Numbered from the stretch's first letter, positions 1 through 7,737 are shown. The stretch: DNA of 44,430 nucleotides from Symploca sp. SIO2E9 (GCA_010692645.1 JAAHGS010000047.1:1-44430), one strand, 5' to 3'. Notes: a model not told the origin generated them from the sequence alone. Made by a program: numbers and translations.

Positions 1-220
1 TTGCTTGATCAACGTAAGTGGGGCGCTTACTTTCAGCTGGGATGATATATTCAGACCGAAGGGAACAAGCATTAATTCGACAACAACGAGACTTATACCA
101 GTCCTTGCGCTCAGCTAGAGCATAGTTATAGGCACGACGGTTTTGTTCTAGCCAGTCGTTGAACTGATCTACCTGTGCTTTGGTTGGTTTAAGTTTAAAT
201 TTGTAGGTCAGATTAAACAC
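1..220 (-). CDS. tnpB: IS200/IS605-type TnpB, N-terminal part (cut by window edge)
   Basis: Reading the minus strand from a GTG at 220 gives VFNLTYKFKLKPTKAQVDQF and then NDWLEQNRRAYNYALAERKD, the N-terminal pattern of OrfB/TnpB proteins (YKFKLKPT, then NRRAYNYALAER). A strong ribosome site, GGAGGTGAT, lies just upstream of the GTG and supports this start; a second in-frame GTG nine bases earlier is possible. TnpB is an RNA-guided nuclease of the RuvC type encoded by IS200/IS605 elements. The RuvC and zinc-finger parts would lie outside the window, so intactness cannot be judged. No TnpA transposase gene is visible next to it. Confidence 0.85.
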   Translation of the reverse strand, partial: MFNLTYKFKLKPTKAQVDQFNDWLEQNRRAYNYALAERKDWYKSRCCRINACSLRSEYIIPAESKRPTYVDQA

Positions 221-309
221 TTGTATCACCTCCTTATGCTCTATTCTACACCTATTCTTATGGAGCGCAAGGACGGTTTCTAAACACTGACTGGCAATTC
301 ATCCCATCG

Positions 310-795
310 CTAAAAGCTCCGGTCTTCTTGCCGGAGTAGATAAAAACGTCTCCGTGTCTCCGCGTCTCCGCGTCTCCGCGTCTCCACATCTCCCCATCTC
401 CCCATCTCCCCATCTCCCCATCTCCGCGTCTGGTTTGTTTGGCTCATTATAATTTCCCAATGTCGGAACCAGATTTGACTTAGAAATTGGTGATGTTTAC
501 TGCTGTATTGCTTTTCGTGCTTTTGGAAGTCTTCGCTGATTTGAGTTAAGCAGTTGAGTAATTCCAGCAAAGTTGAACATTTCTGAATTTCATGGGCAGT
601 GGCAATTAGCCACTGTCGTAATTTTCGATAACTGATAAATTGTCCGCCTACATCGCGACGGTGGACAAATACTATATATTTCCAGCATTCAACGCGCACA
701 ATTTCCTGCTCGGGAATGTTGAGGAATTGAGCAATTTCACTGATGCTGATGTGGAAGTTTTCGGAGGGTTGGAGGCGAGTAAATAGAGTAGTCAT
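310..795 (-). CDS. Hypothetical protein with repeat-encoded C-terminal tail
   Basis: A protein of about 161 residues starting MTTLFTRLQPSENFHISISE. The open frame extends further upstream, but that extension is translated octamer repeat (SPRHRVSPSPHLRV...), so I place the start at the internal ATG at 795. The body has a possible helix-turn-helix-like start (ISEIAQFLNIPEQEIVRVEC) and a helical middle (LLELLNCLTQISEDFQKHEK). I do not recognise a family. The last 35-40 residues (RRWGDGEMGRWGDVETRRRG and on) come from the repeat array and the hairpin near 317-336, so the original C-terminus was probably replaced or extended by repeat invasion. It may form a unit with the small gene at 983-1165. 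Function unknown. Confidence 0.55.
   Translation of the reverse strand: MTTLFTRLQPSENFHISISEIAQFLNIPEQEIVRVECWKYIVFVHRRDVGGQFISYRKLRQWLIATAHEIQKCSTLLELLNCLTQISEDFQKHEKQYSSKHHQFLSQIWFRHWEIIMSQTNQTRRWGDGEMGRWGDVETRRRGDAETRRRFYLLRQEDRSF
317..336. other. Short GC-rich hairpin beside tnpB
   Basis: CTCCGG (317-322) and CCGGAG (331-336) form a perfect 6-bp stem with an 8-base loop. It follows a stretch ending in CATCGCTAAAAGC that resembles the subterminal sequences of cyanobacterial IS200/IS605-type elements. It may mark an element end upstream of the partial tnpB. The same bases encode the last codons of the hypothetical gene ending at 310. Its role as an element end is inferred. Confidence 0.4.
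347..431. repeat. Octamer repeat array (GTCTCCGC / ATCTCCCC)
   Basis: A nearly uninterrupted run of 8-base units, first GTCTCCGC and then ATCTCCCC. It is the reverse-complement type of the array at 817-907, so the two arrays flank the small gene between them as inverted repeats. Such short tandem repeats are common in filamentous cyanobacteria. On the minus strand this run is translated as the Arg/Gly/Glu-rich tail of the neighbouring hypothetical protein. Confidence 0.9.
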
Positions 796-816
796 AGTTG
801 AATTGTAGTTTGGGCA

Positions 817-907
817 GAGGGGCAGATGGGGAGATGGGGAGACGCGGAGATGGGGAGATGGGGAGACGCGGTGACGCGGTGACGCGGTGACGCGGTGACG
901 CGGAGAA
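817..907. repeat. Octamer repeat array (GGGGAGAT / GCGGTGAC)
   Basis: Tandem 8-base units GGGGAGAT, GCGGAGAC and GCGGTGAC, immediately upstream of the gene starting at 795. Opposite in orientation to the array at 347-431. The same repeat type recurs at 21010-21037, 28282-28340, 31035-31052 and 32841-32902. Confidence 0.9.
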
Positions 908-982
908 ATGAGGAAGAAGAGAATAGAATGAACAATTAACAAATAATAAGTAATAAATGCTCTTATTCTCACTTATTACTTA

Positions 983-1165
983 TTACTTATCTTTCGGTAA
1001 ATCCCAAATCACTTCAAACTTGGCATCGGGGACATTGTGACGCCACCATTTGAGGTGTCCCTCGGCGTCTGATTTGGTGCGGTAACGATCAATGATTGAC
1101 CATTGCAGATTGTTGTGCAATAGACGTGCTATTGCCCAAGGCCTCAGTCTGTCTCGGTACGCCAT
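983..1165 (-). CDS. Small hypothetical protein (60 aa)
   Basis: MAYRDRLRPWAIARLLHNNL then QWSIIDRYRTKSDAEGHLKW and a C-terminus FEVIWDLPKDK. The composition and the pattern 'W-I-I-D-R-Y-R-T-K-S-D-A-E-G-H-L' look like a genuine small globular protein of the kind seen as conserved hypotheticals in cyanobacteria; it is probably one alpha/beta unit. No catalytic motif is visible and I cannot assign a function. TTATTACT heptamers lie just downstream (about 942-990), and a hairpin-containing leader lies upstream (1201-1243). Confidence 0.6.
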   Translation of the reverse strand: MAYRDRLRPWAIARLLHNNLQWSIIDRYRTKSDAEGHLKWWRHNVPDAKFEVIWDLPKDK

Positions 1166-1200
1166 AATAGGTTTGTATCCTTTTGCTAAAGGGGATCCAG

Positions 1201-1243
1201 AGCCAGCCTGCGAGTAGTCAACTGTATCAGGCTGGCTTTTTTT
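1201..1243 (+). terminator. Terminator-like hairpin with no plus-strand gene before it
   Basis: AGCCAGCCTG (1201-1210) pairs perfectly with CAGGCTGGCT (1228-1237) and is followed by seven T's, the form of a plus-strand intrinsic terminator. No plus-strand gene precedes it within the window. On the minus strand the same stem lies in the leader of the gene ending at 983, about 35 bases before its ATG. It could end a small plus-strand RNA or be a leader structure. Confidence 0.55.
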
Positions 1244-1290
1244 CTGGGCTGCGATTGCAACAATATTATCTTACCACATTAAATTTATTG

Positions 1291-1323
1291 ATACAAGCTT
1301 TTTTTGAAAAAAGCTTCAATTGT
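1291..1323. other. A/T-rich perfect palindrome
   Basis: AAGCTTTTTT (1295-1304) and AAAAAAGCTT (1307-1316) form a perfect stem with a two-base centre; TACAA and TTGTA outside extend it imperfectly. It lies in a gene-free AT-rich stretch (1244-1390). No function is evident. Confidence 0.6.
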
Positions 1324-1390
1324 AACATTTGTTAATCAAGGTTTTGTAGGAGCAAGATAATATAGTGCCTCGACTGTTATCAGTAAGCTA

Positions 1391-1540
1391 CTTTTCCCGC
1401 CCGGAAATCAATTTCCGGCTAACAGCACAAGTCCATTAAAATGGACTGAAACTACTGAAACTTATGTCTAGCAAAGATTTAGTCCTCTTACTAGAGGACT
1501 TAGGCTATGACGCTAGGGTTTTAACCTTAGGCGGGTAAAG
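1391..1540. repeat. 150-bp multi-hairpin element with terminal inverted repeats
   Basis: The ends CTTTTCCCGCC (1391-1401) and GGCGGGTAAAG (1530-1540) are inverted repeats matching at 10 of 11 positions. Between them lie four stem-loops: CCGGAAA/TTTCCGG (1401-1418), AGTCCATT/AATGGACT (1430-1447), AGTCCTCT/AGAGGACT (1481-1500) and CTAGGGTT/AACCTTAG (1513-1530, one G-T pair). The layout is that of a multi-branched structure closed by a terminal stem, either a non-coding palindromic element or a structured RNA. It contains no reading frame. Similar AGTCC-hairpin repeats occur in filamentous cyanobacterial genomes (from memory). Confidence 0.7.
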
Positions 1541-1671
1541 AGATTGGTGCAAGATCTAAGTTAAAAATAGACGGAATCTATCTATATAGAACATAGAATA
1601 TACCGAGGGCTTTTCGCCTCAGTTGTAGCGGTTACACCAGAGACGACTTGGGCTGCGATGGAAAATGATGG

Positions 1672-2310
1672 ATGAAATATTCCAGTAAGTTTGTTTCAAT
1701 TGCCTTAGCAAAGGGTATACTAGATAGCGTTAAATTCTTCTCAAAAAGGATAAACAAGTTTAAGCCTATGTTAACTGAACTTCAAACAAAAAAATGGACT
1801 CGACTATTCCAGGTCTATGACGCAGATGGAAACGGTACAGTGACACAGGCAGATTTTGAGACCATCTTTCAAAATTTAGCCCAAGCACGCAATTTGGAAG
1901 CAAATTCATCTGAGTATAATCAAATCCATGCCAAGTTTATGGAGGATTGGGAACATCTCCAAAAAGATGCGGATAAAGATAACGATGGGAAAGTGCAACT
2001 AGAGGAATGGCTAGAACACGGAGATCGACGTATCAATGACCAATCAATGTACCAAACTGTTGTTGACCTTGCTAACCAAGTTTTCGAGTTATTAGACTTA
2101 GATGGGAATGGTGTCATTACCATCAATGAATACAAAACTATTCTGTCAAGTTGGCGAGTCCCTGAAAAAATAGCCGAGGAAATTTTTCCTAAGTTAGATT
2201 TTAATGATGATGGTCATATATCTAAAGAAGAATTAGTGGAATTAATGAGACAATTCCATACGAGTGATGATCCAGATGCACCTGGCAATTTATTCTTTGG
2301 TCATTTCTAA
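1672..2310 (+). CDS. EF-hand calcium-binding protein (four EF-hands)
   Basis: A 212-residue protein with four canonical EF-hand loops: DADGNGTVTQADF (about residues 50-62), DKDNDGKVQLEEW, DLDGNGVITINEY and DFNDDGHISKEEL. Each has acidic residues at loop positions 1, 3, 5 and 12. The layout resembles calerythrin/sarcoplasmic-type calcium-binding proteins, which buffer or sense Ca2+ in the cytosol; no signal peptide or membrane helix is present. The longest frame starts at ATG 1672, but family members usually begin near MLTELQTKKWTRLF, so an internal ATG at 1768 may be the true start. A clear terminator follows at 2345-2384. A FeeM-like acyltransferase follows on the same strand after 162 bp, and a functional link is possible but unproven. 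Confidence 0.85.
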   Translation: MKYSSKFVSIALAKGILDSVKFFSKRINKFKPMLTELQTKKWTRLFQVYDADGNGTVTQADFETIFQNLAQARNLEANSSEYNQIHAKFMEDWEHLQKDADKDNDGKVQLEEWLEHGDRRINDQSMYQTVVDLANQVFELLDLDGNGVITINEYKTILSSWRVPEKIAEEIFPKLDFNDDGHISKEELVELMRQFHTSDDPDAPGNLFFGHF

Positions 2311-2344
2311 ACTCTTGTTTGTTTGATTAAGCATAAAATTAATA

Positions 2345-2384
2345 AACCCTAATCATGAAAATGATAAGATGATTAGGTTTTTTT
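2345..2384 (+). terminator. Intrinsic terminator after the EF-hand gene
   Basis: AACCCTAATCAT pairs with ATGATTAGGTT (one bulged C), followed by a run of seven T's at 2378-2384. It is 35 bases after the EF-hand stop codon, so the next gene probably has its own promoter or depends on read-through. Confidence 0.8.
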
Positions 2385-2472
2385 GTATTCGTATAAAAGC
2401 CACTTGCTATTTTGCATTTAATCATTGAACCCTGCTTGGAGCAGACCTAAAATTTTAAGATATTTTATTTAA

Positions 2473-3108
2473 ATGAAATTATATTCTGTGCGAATATTGA
2501 GAGGATTGGAGGATAAAATTTTAGCTCAAAGGCTACTCTATGAAGTCTATGTAAAAGAGCTGGGTTGGATTCCACCAGAAGGCAATCCCTCTAATTTAAA
2601 AATTCAAGCAAGTCCCTTAGGAAATATAATGGTCGATGATTATGACTCAGTTTCAATACAATTCGGTGGTTTTTGTGGTAAAAAACTTATAGGAATACAT
2701 CGTATTATTCCTCGACTTAATGGGCGTTTAGACGTAGAAAACTATATCGAATTGCCATTTTTTTTACAAAAAGATTGCCATTATGAGTTGAATCGCTTAG
2801 CTATAGATATAAATTTTCGCAAGTCTCCCATATTCTCCTTAATAATAGCAGCAGAAATCAGATATCTTATCAAATGTAAGTTTAAGTATGTGATTGGTAC
2901 CGCTATTTTTCCTGAACCAGGAAGTCTTTTTTGTAAAGTCGGTGCAACCAGAATAAATTTTCCTGAATTTAAATATCATCTTAGTGATCCGAAGCCTGTT
3001 TCACTAGTAGTACTTTTTCTTGAGGAAAAAGAAAATTTTAATAGGTTGTTTAGAGTAACAGATAAATTAATTCAAGTAGGGAAAGTTAAACAATTTGATA
3101 TTGATTAA
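2473..3108 (+). CDS. FeeM-like N-acyltransferase (GNAT / autoinducer-synthase fold)
   Basis: A 211-residue soluble protein. YEVYVKELGWIPPEG near residue 24, a substrate-side strand FGGFCGKKLIGIHRIIPRLN (about 64-83) and the motif YELNRLAIDINFR (about 104-116) match N-acyl amino acid synthases and related acyltransferases with a LuxI/GNAT fold. Typical members carry an E-x-x-R-L-A/V motif and use acyl-ACP or acyl-CoA donors. The downstream VIGTAIFPEPGSLFCKVGA would be the substrate/cofactor segment. The product could be an N-acyl amino acid or similar signalling lipid; the substrate cannot be read from sequence. The gene is AT-rich and single, with the EF-hand gene before it and a MITE after it. 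Confidence 0.7.
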   Translation: MKLYSVRILRGLEDKILAQRLLYEVYVKELGWIPPEGNPSNLKIQASPLGNIMVDDYDSVSIQFGGFCGKKLIGIHRIIPRLNGRLDVENYIELPFFLQKDCHYELNRLAIDINFRKSPIFSLIIAAEIRYLIKCKFKYVIGTAIFPEPGSLFCKVGATRINFPEFKYHLSDPKPVSLVVLFLEEKENFNRLFRVTDKLIQVGKVKQFDID

Positions 3109-3150
3109 GTTAATTCAAAAATACCTCGATACCTTAGGAATAAACAAATA

Positions 3151-3260
3151 TAGGACTTGTGTAGAACTTCTCGCGGGCAAGATGCCCACACTACAGATCA
3201 ATTTGATTTAGATGCTTAACTTTACCTGTAGTGCTAGCGTCTCAGAATGCGTAAGTCCTA
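3151..3260. mobile_element. MITE, about 106 bp, with TA target duplications
   Basis: The element begins TA-GGACTTGTGTAGAAC and ends CAGAATGCGTAAGTCC-TA. GGACTT and AAGTCC are perfect inverted ends, with partial pairing continuing inwards (GTGTAGAAC against ACGCATTCT). TA dinucleotides on both sides are the duplication expected of IS630/Tc1-type transposition. It has no coding capacity. GGACTTACGCA-type ends are common in cyanobacterial MITEs (from memory). Confidence 0.75.
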
Positions 3261-3344
3261 AAATAAGAACAGAACGTTACAAAAAACTTATAGTAGCTCA
3301 TTGTCGTCTATTTACAGTACAAAATTCATTGAACTTGGAGAACC

Positions 3345-4985
3345 TCAAGACTTGCTTAATGCCTCAAAAAGCTCAACAGAGGAGGGGCTAGGAATCCAGC
3401 CCTTGAGATATTTGCGTTTAGCTAAAAGAGGCTGCGAATGAACTATTGGCAGGCGTACAATTTCTTTATAGAGGATTTCGTCTACCTGGGCATAAATTTT
3501 AGCTCGCTCAGCTTGATTCCCCTTGGTACGACCTTGCTCTAAAAGTGTCAGGATTTGATCATTTTTCCATCCACCTAAGTCACTGGTACCACCAGGACCA
3601 AAGTGGGCATAATAGAAATTATCTGGGTCACCGTAGTCACCTGTCCAACCCAACATAAAGGCTTGGAAACCAGGTTTCTGTTTGCGGTTTTCGAGATATG
3701 CTGCCCAGTCTTCTGTTCGTAGATTGACTTTAATGCCAATCGCACTTAGTTCAGCAGCTAAAGCTTCAGCAATGGGTTTTGGGTTAGGAAAGTATGGTCT
3801 ACTCACTGGCATATACCATAAATCCAAACTAAAGCCATCGGCATATCCAGCTTCAGCCAGAAGTTGCTTTGCTTGCTGTGGATTGTATGGATATTCCACA
3901 ACTTGATCTGACTGAAATTCTTGGAGCGAGGGGGGTGTGAAGTGAGAGTCATGTATGCCGAGTTCACCCCAGAAGGCTTTGACAATCTCTTTCCTATTAA
4001 TAGCAAAAGCGATCGCCTGACGCACCTCTAGTTTAGAGAAGGGTTCGTAGCTGGGATTGAGTGCTAGATAGCCAACATTAAAGGAAGGACGCAAAACGGC
4101 TTCTAAGTTAGGGTCACTTTTAATCTCTGGCAACTGGTCTGGGGTAAGATCAACAGTAAAATCGATTGTACCTGCACGCAGTTGGGCTAGTCTTGCTGCC
4201 GGGTCACTAACAAAACGAATCACTAACTGCTCTGATTTTGGCAAATCTGGCTTCCAGTAATTAGGATTTGCCTCTAGGACAATGCGATCGCCTGTACGCC
4301 ATTGCTTAAATATAAACGGTCCAGTACCCACTGCAAGGGAAGAGGGAGTACCGTATTGAGCACCAGCTTGCTTAATCGCGGTTGGGCTAGCAATTCCAAA
4401 AGAGCTCGAAGCAATTGCGGCACCGAAAATAGCAAAGGGTTGCTTGAGGACAAATTTAACTGTTAAATCATCTTCTGCTATTACTTCCTGCAGTAAGGAT
4501 TCGCTAGAACCCTTGTAACCACCAAAAAACTGTTCCCAGATTTCATAACTTTTGCCAGCGTCGCGGTAGCCAAACTCGCTTTGGGGATTCCACCAGCGCT
4601 CAACGTTAAATTTTACTGCCTCGGCGTTGAAATCTGTGCCATCGTGAAACTTGATACCTTCTCGCAGCTTAAATATCCAAGTTTTGCCATCCTCAGAAAC
4701 TTGCCATTGGCTAGCCAAACTTGCTTGAAGCTCATTAGTACCTGGTTTGGTTTCTAAGAGGCGATTGTAGATTTGAGTCTGGACAATAATTGAGTTACCG
4801 TCATTGACGTTGCCTGGTTCCAGATTAACTGGTTGCCCACCTGAACCATAAACCAAGGCACTAGATGTGGTTGCTGGGCTGTTGGTAGATTGCTTGGGGG
4901 CGCGATTGCAGTTTGAGAGCACCATCGCTAAGGCAAAAGCTACTACAGCTACAATCAGTAAGCGAAAGTGCCGACTAAACCTCAT
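3345..4985 (-). CDS. Peptide/nickel-type ABC transporter substrate-binding lipoprotein
   Basis: A 546-residue protein of the SBP_bac_5 (DppA/OppA) family. The N-terminus is a lipoprotein signal: basic MRFSRHFR, hydrophobic LLIVAVVAFALAMV, then the lipobox LSNC with Cys26 to be lipidated. Family hallmarks are WIFKLREGIKFHDGTDFNAEAVKFNVERW (about 108-136), VKFVLKQPFA, GTGPFIFKQWRTGDRIVLEANPNYW (about 220-245) and, late, DYGDPDNFYYAHFGPGG. Such proteins capture oligopeptides or similar solutes in the periplasm and pass them to an ABC permease. No permease or ATPase gene lies nearby, which is common in cyanobacteria where components are scattered. A single-gene unit seems likely, since the gene upstream ends at 5071 with 85 bp between. 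Confidence 0.92.
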   Translation of the reverse strand: MRFSRHFRLLIVAVVAFALAMVLSNCNRAPKQSTNSPATTSSALVYGSGGQPVNLEPGNVNDGNSIIVQTQIYNRLLETKPGTNELQASLASQWQVSEDGKTWIFKLREGIKFHDGTDFNAEAVKFNVERWWNPQSEFGYRDAGKSYEIWEQFFGGYKGSSESLLQEVIAEDDLTVKFVLKQPFAIFGAAIASSSFGIASPTAIKQAGAQYGTPSSLAVGTGPFIFKQWRTGDRIVLEANPNYWKPDLPKSEQLVIRFVSDPAARLAQLRAGTIDFTVDLTPDQLPEIKSDPNLEAVLRPSFNVGYLALNPSYEPFSKLEVRQAIAFAINRKEIVKAFWGELGIHDSHFTPPSLQEFQSDQVVEYPYNPQQAKQLLAEAGYADGFSLDLWYMPVSRPYFPNPKPIAEALAAELSAIGIKVNLRTEDWAAYLENRKQKPGFQAFMLGWTGDYGDPDNFYYAHFGPGGTSDLGGWKNDQILTLLEQGRTKGNQAERAKIYAQVDEILYKEIVRLPIVHSQPLLAKRKYLKGWIPSPSSVELFEALSKS

Positions 4986-5070
4986 TGAGTGATTCCTAGG
5001 GTTAATTTGCGATTAAAGTCTTACCCATGATTGAACCACGCCGATAGGATTATTAGCAAAATTCTAAGGA

Positions 5071-5580
5071 CTAATTAGTATATAGAGCTTTTGGTCCACT
5101 ATGAATACAAGAATCTTTAATAAACTCTGTTGGCTTCGGGCAACGGAAATTTACCCCCAGATAAACTAAGGCAATGACTTGATTATCGAGTCTCAAAACT
5201 CCCCAAGAACTAGGATGAGTATTCTTGATAAATACTCCATCTAAAGCAGTTTTCGTTGAAGATGTTTGCCCTGAGAAAAGTTGGTCTACAATTTCAGTTT
5301 CCAGTTGAGTTGGAAATCCAAAATAGAACTGTGGTCTTAGATAAGGAACGCTATTTTTGTCAAAGGCGATCGCTTGTTGATCAATTCTGTAGTATTTGTA
5401 GGGTGCCTCGGCTGGTATCAGCAAAACTAGAGAGGGTTGGTGAGGTAAAGATACTGTTACTGCTTGCAAGAGTTGGCGTATTTCCGAGGCTGAAATTGTG
5501 TTACTCTGAATTGACTCCAGTAATGATGGTGTAAATTGTTTCAGGATTTCAGGGAGCTGTTGATTAACCCTCCGGCTCAA
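5071..5580 (-). CDS. Hypothetical protein, overlaps the 3' end of the Uma2 gene
   Basis: A 169-residue frame beginning at a TTG (5580) that overlaps the end of the upstream Uma2 gene by 17 bases in another frame. Text such as LVLLIPAEAPYKYYRIDQQA, YLRPQFYFGFPTQLETEIVD and SSWGVLRLDNQVIALVYLGV reads as an alpha/beta globular protein. No signal peptide, membrane segment or known motif is visible. There is no in-frame ATG near the start and no clear ribosome site, so translation may be coupled to the Uma2 gene, or the start may be wrong. I do not recognise the family. Confidence 0.55.
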   Translation of the reverse strand: MSRRVNQQLPEILKQFTPSLLESIQSNTISASEIRQLLQAVTVSLPHQPSLVLLIPAEAPYKYYRIDQQAIAFDKNSVPYLRPQFYFGFPTQLETEIVDQLFSGQTSSTKTALDGVFIKNTHPSSWGVLRLDNQVIALVYLGVNFRCPKPTEFIKDSCIHSGPKALYTN

Positions 5581-6313
5581 TTCCGGCAGCTCGAAGTTGG
5601 GCGACTAATCGCTCAGCCCGTTGATGTTCCTGCTCAGCCCGTTGATGTTCCAGCTCAGCCCGTTGACGTTCCTGCTCTACCCGTTCTGTCCCCCATAATA
5701 GTAAATTACCCTGCTCATCCCACCAGCGTAGCCAGTAGCCATGACGGTTTTCCCGCTCTCCTTGCCACACACCCAAGAAAAGCTGCATTTCCGGTATCCA
5801 AAAACGATCTTGCTCATTGGCAGATTCTAGACAATATCGTCTAGCCTCGCCCAAACGATATTGTTCTAAAGTGCCTGTCTCTGGCTCAAAAATCCCATAG
5901 TTGGGAACCTGTAAAATCTGTTCGTAGAAGAAAAATTTCCCAGGTGGATAAGTTTCTTTGACAGAATACTCTCCACCATCCGTATCTGATAAAAACTCCA
6001 GCACCAGTGCTGGAATTTCACCTTGAAGTTGAGGTGTATAGCTGCGAACTACATCTTGGCGAGCAACAGTAATCTGGGGAATATATGCCCAATCTGGAGC
6101 TTTGACGACAATTTTGCCATTGATGGTGACACAAATGCCATAGTTGGTGGGGGTAAGGGCTTTCTCCGGTAGTTTTCCAGCCAGCTGTAAACTTGCGGTT
6201 AAGGCAGCAGCGAGAGCCGGTTGATTGATATTATCCACGGGATCGTCGGGCAGCACAAAATCATCTGGCAACTTTTCCCAAGCGATAGTGTAAGTGGGGG
6301 AGGAGGCTAACAT
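5564..6313 (-). CDS. Uma2 family (DUF820) putative endonuclease
   Basis: A 249-residue protein of the PD-(D/E)XK-fold Uma2 family, abundant in cyanobacteria. Visible hallmarks are KAPDWAYIPQ (Asp of the core), LVLEFLSDTDGGEYSVKETYPPGKFFFYEQILQVPNYGIFEPET (the E...K part of the fold, then the helix leading to the Y-x-x-F/W strand) and LGVWQGERENRHGYWLRWWD. The C-terminal 40 residues are a charged coiled coil built from a 6-7 residue unit (ERQRAELEHQRAEQEHQRAE) encoded by 18-21 bp tandem repeats near 5600-5690. This ends in AAGIEPEG, typical of the family. The biological role of Uma2 proteins is not settled; nuclease activity is predicted from the fold. A second, divergent member lies at 8519-9169. 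Confidence 0.85.
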   Translation of the reverse strand: MLASSPTYTIAWEKLPDDFVLPDDPVDNINQPALAAALTASLQLAGKLPEKALTPTNYGICVTINGKIVVKAPDWAYIPQITVARQDVVRSYTPQLQGEIPALVLEFLSDTDGGEYSVKETYPPGKFFFYEQILQVPNYGIFEPETGTLEQYRLGEARRYCLESANEQDRFWIPEMQLFLGVWQGERENRHGYWLRWWDEQGNLLLWGTERVEQERQRAELEHQRAEQEHQRAERLVAQLRAAGIEPEG

Positions 6314-6359
6314 GACGACTCGCGCAGGGGTACTAGATATTTATTAATTTATCATGAAA

Positions 6360-7640
6360 CTAAGAAGCAATCGGTAAACGTACCTCAAAACAACTACCGA
6401 ATCCCACTTTACTACTGACAGTAATTTTACCTCCATGATGTTGAGCGATCGCTTGAGCGATCGCTAATCCCAATCCTGAACCACCCTCTCTACGAGAACG
6501 GGCCTTATCAGCACGCCAGAAGCGATTAAAAACAGAGGACAAATATTCTTGCTCAATACCTATACCTGTATCTTTAACACTAACAATTGCAAAGCGATTA
6601 TATTGGCTTATACGAATATCTACAGTGCCTCCTGAGGGAGTATATTGGATCGCATTCTCTAGCAAGTTAGAAAATAAACGATTCAGCTGAGCTTTATCCC
6701 CAACTACAGATACTTTAGCTAACCACTGGCAATTGAGAGTAATTTCTTTATTTTGAGCAAATGGTTCTAATAATTCCAACAAATCCTGCAAAATTTTATT
6801 GAGCGAAATTAATATCCATTCCTGGGTTCGATGGGAAACATCTGTATCTGTTCGAGCTAAAAACAGTAAGTCTTGTGTCAACTGGCTCATTTGAGTTGTG
6901 GCGTTAGCAATAGCAGCTAACTTCTTAGTATCTTTTGGGTGAATGCGTTCAGGATGATTCCGCATTACCTGCACAGATGCCTTAATTGCAGTCAGTGGCC
7001 CACGTAATTCATGAGAAGCATCAGCAGTAAACTGTTTCAGATAATTAAAACTCCGCTCAACTGGTTCCACAGCCTTCTGAGTTAGCCAAATTCCACTAAT
7101 ACTAGCGAGTCCTAAACTAATTACACCCCCCATTCCCAATCCCAAAAGCAGTTGTCTTTGCACCCGTTCTATCTCTTCCATGGACTGACTAGCACGAATG
7201 AAACCATGTAGTATTGGTGGCTGTTTTGGATCTGAGCTATCTCGAAGAAATACTGAGACAGTGTAAGCACGCACTTGACCAGGTTTGCGTATCTGCTCAA
7301 GAGTTTGGGAACGGAGTTTTAACTTAAATTCTAGTTCAAGAGTGCCTCGTCTAGCTAAACGTTTACCTTCAGCATCAAACCATTCCAAACTTTGTTGCTC
7401 TCGATTAAAGATATCACGCCAAGGAACTTCATTAACGCGGTCAAGATATCTATTACCTTTAGCTTTTACTTGTGCAAAAGAAGGAGTAGCTGCTTGAGCT
7501 AAAGTCTGTAATTTTTGGTCTAATTGGCGATATAGATTGCGACTAAAAAAAACATAAACTCCTATTCCAAATACACTTAAAATTGCCGCCATCACTGTCA
7601 GTTGATACCAAAGAAGACGCCAACGTAAACCTTGAAACAT
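6360..7640 (-). CDS. Sensor histidine kinase (RppB-like)
   Basis: A 426-residue membrane sensor kinase. TM1 is about residues 13-33, a periplasmic sensor region about 34-163 (EQQSLEWFDAEGKRLARRGT), and TM2 about 164-186. The HisKA motif FTADASHELRGPLTAIK places the phospho-accepting His at 210. The ATPase domain has the N box NLLENAIQYTP, G1 DTGIGI, F box FNRFWRADKARSRREGG and G2 GSGLGLAIAQAIAQHHGG. It sits 130 bp downstream of the response regulator at 7771-8448 on the same strand and is surely its partner. Overall form resembles cyanobacterial RppB/ManS-type kinases (metal or redox sensing), but the signal cannot be read from sequence. The intergenic gap carries a heptamer repeat run. Confidence 0.93.
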   Translation of the reverse strand: MFQGLRWRLLWYQLTVMAAILSVFGIGVYVFFSRNLYRQLDQKLQTLAQAATPSFAQVKAKGNRYLDRVNEVPWRDIFNREQQSLEWFDAEGKRLARRGTLELEFKLKLRSQTLEQIRKPGQVRAYTVSVFLRDSSDPKQPPILHGFIRASQSMEEIERVQRQLLLGLGMGGVISLGLASISGIWLTQKAVEPVERSFNYLKQFTADASHELRGPLTAIKASVQVMRNHPERIHPKDTKKLAAIANATTQMSQLTQDLLFLARTDTDVSHRTQEWILISLNKILQDLLELLEPFAQNKEITLNCQWLAKVSVVGDKAQLNRLFSNLLENAIQYTPSGGTVDIRISQYNRFAIVSVKDTGIGIEQEYLSSVFNRFWRADKARSRREGGSGLGLAIAQAIAQHHGGKITVSSKVGFGSCFEVRLPIAS

Positions 7641-7705
7641 TTAGTTATGCCAAATACAAATAAAAAAGGCTACAAATACTATTGTAGTAAGCAATAAAAA
7701 CAATA

Positions 7706-7737
7706 TTTATTACTTATTACTTATTACTTATTACTTA
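7706..7737. repeat. Heptamer repeat (TTATTAC)n
   Basis: Four copies of TTATTAC in tandem between regulator and kinase genes. The same heptamer, either orientation, occurs at about 942-990 and 15358-15391. Confidence 0.9.

Noticed and set aside
817-907. CRISPR-like array
   Set aside because: Units are 8 bp in direct tandem without spacers; no cas genes in the window.
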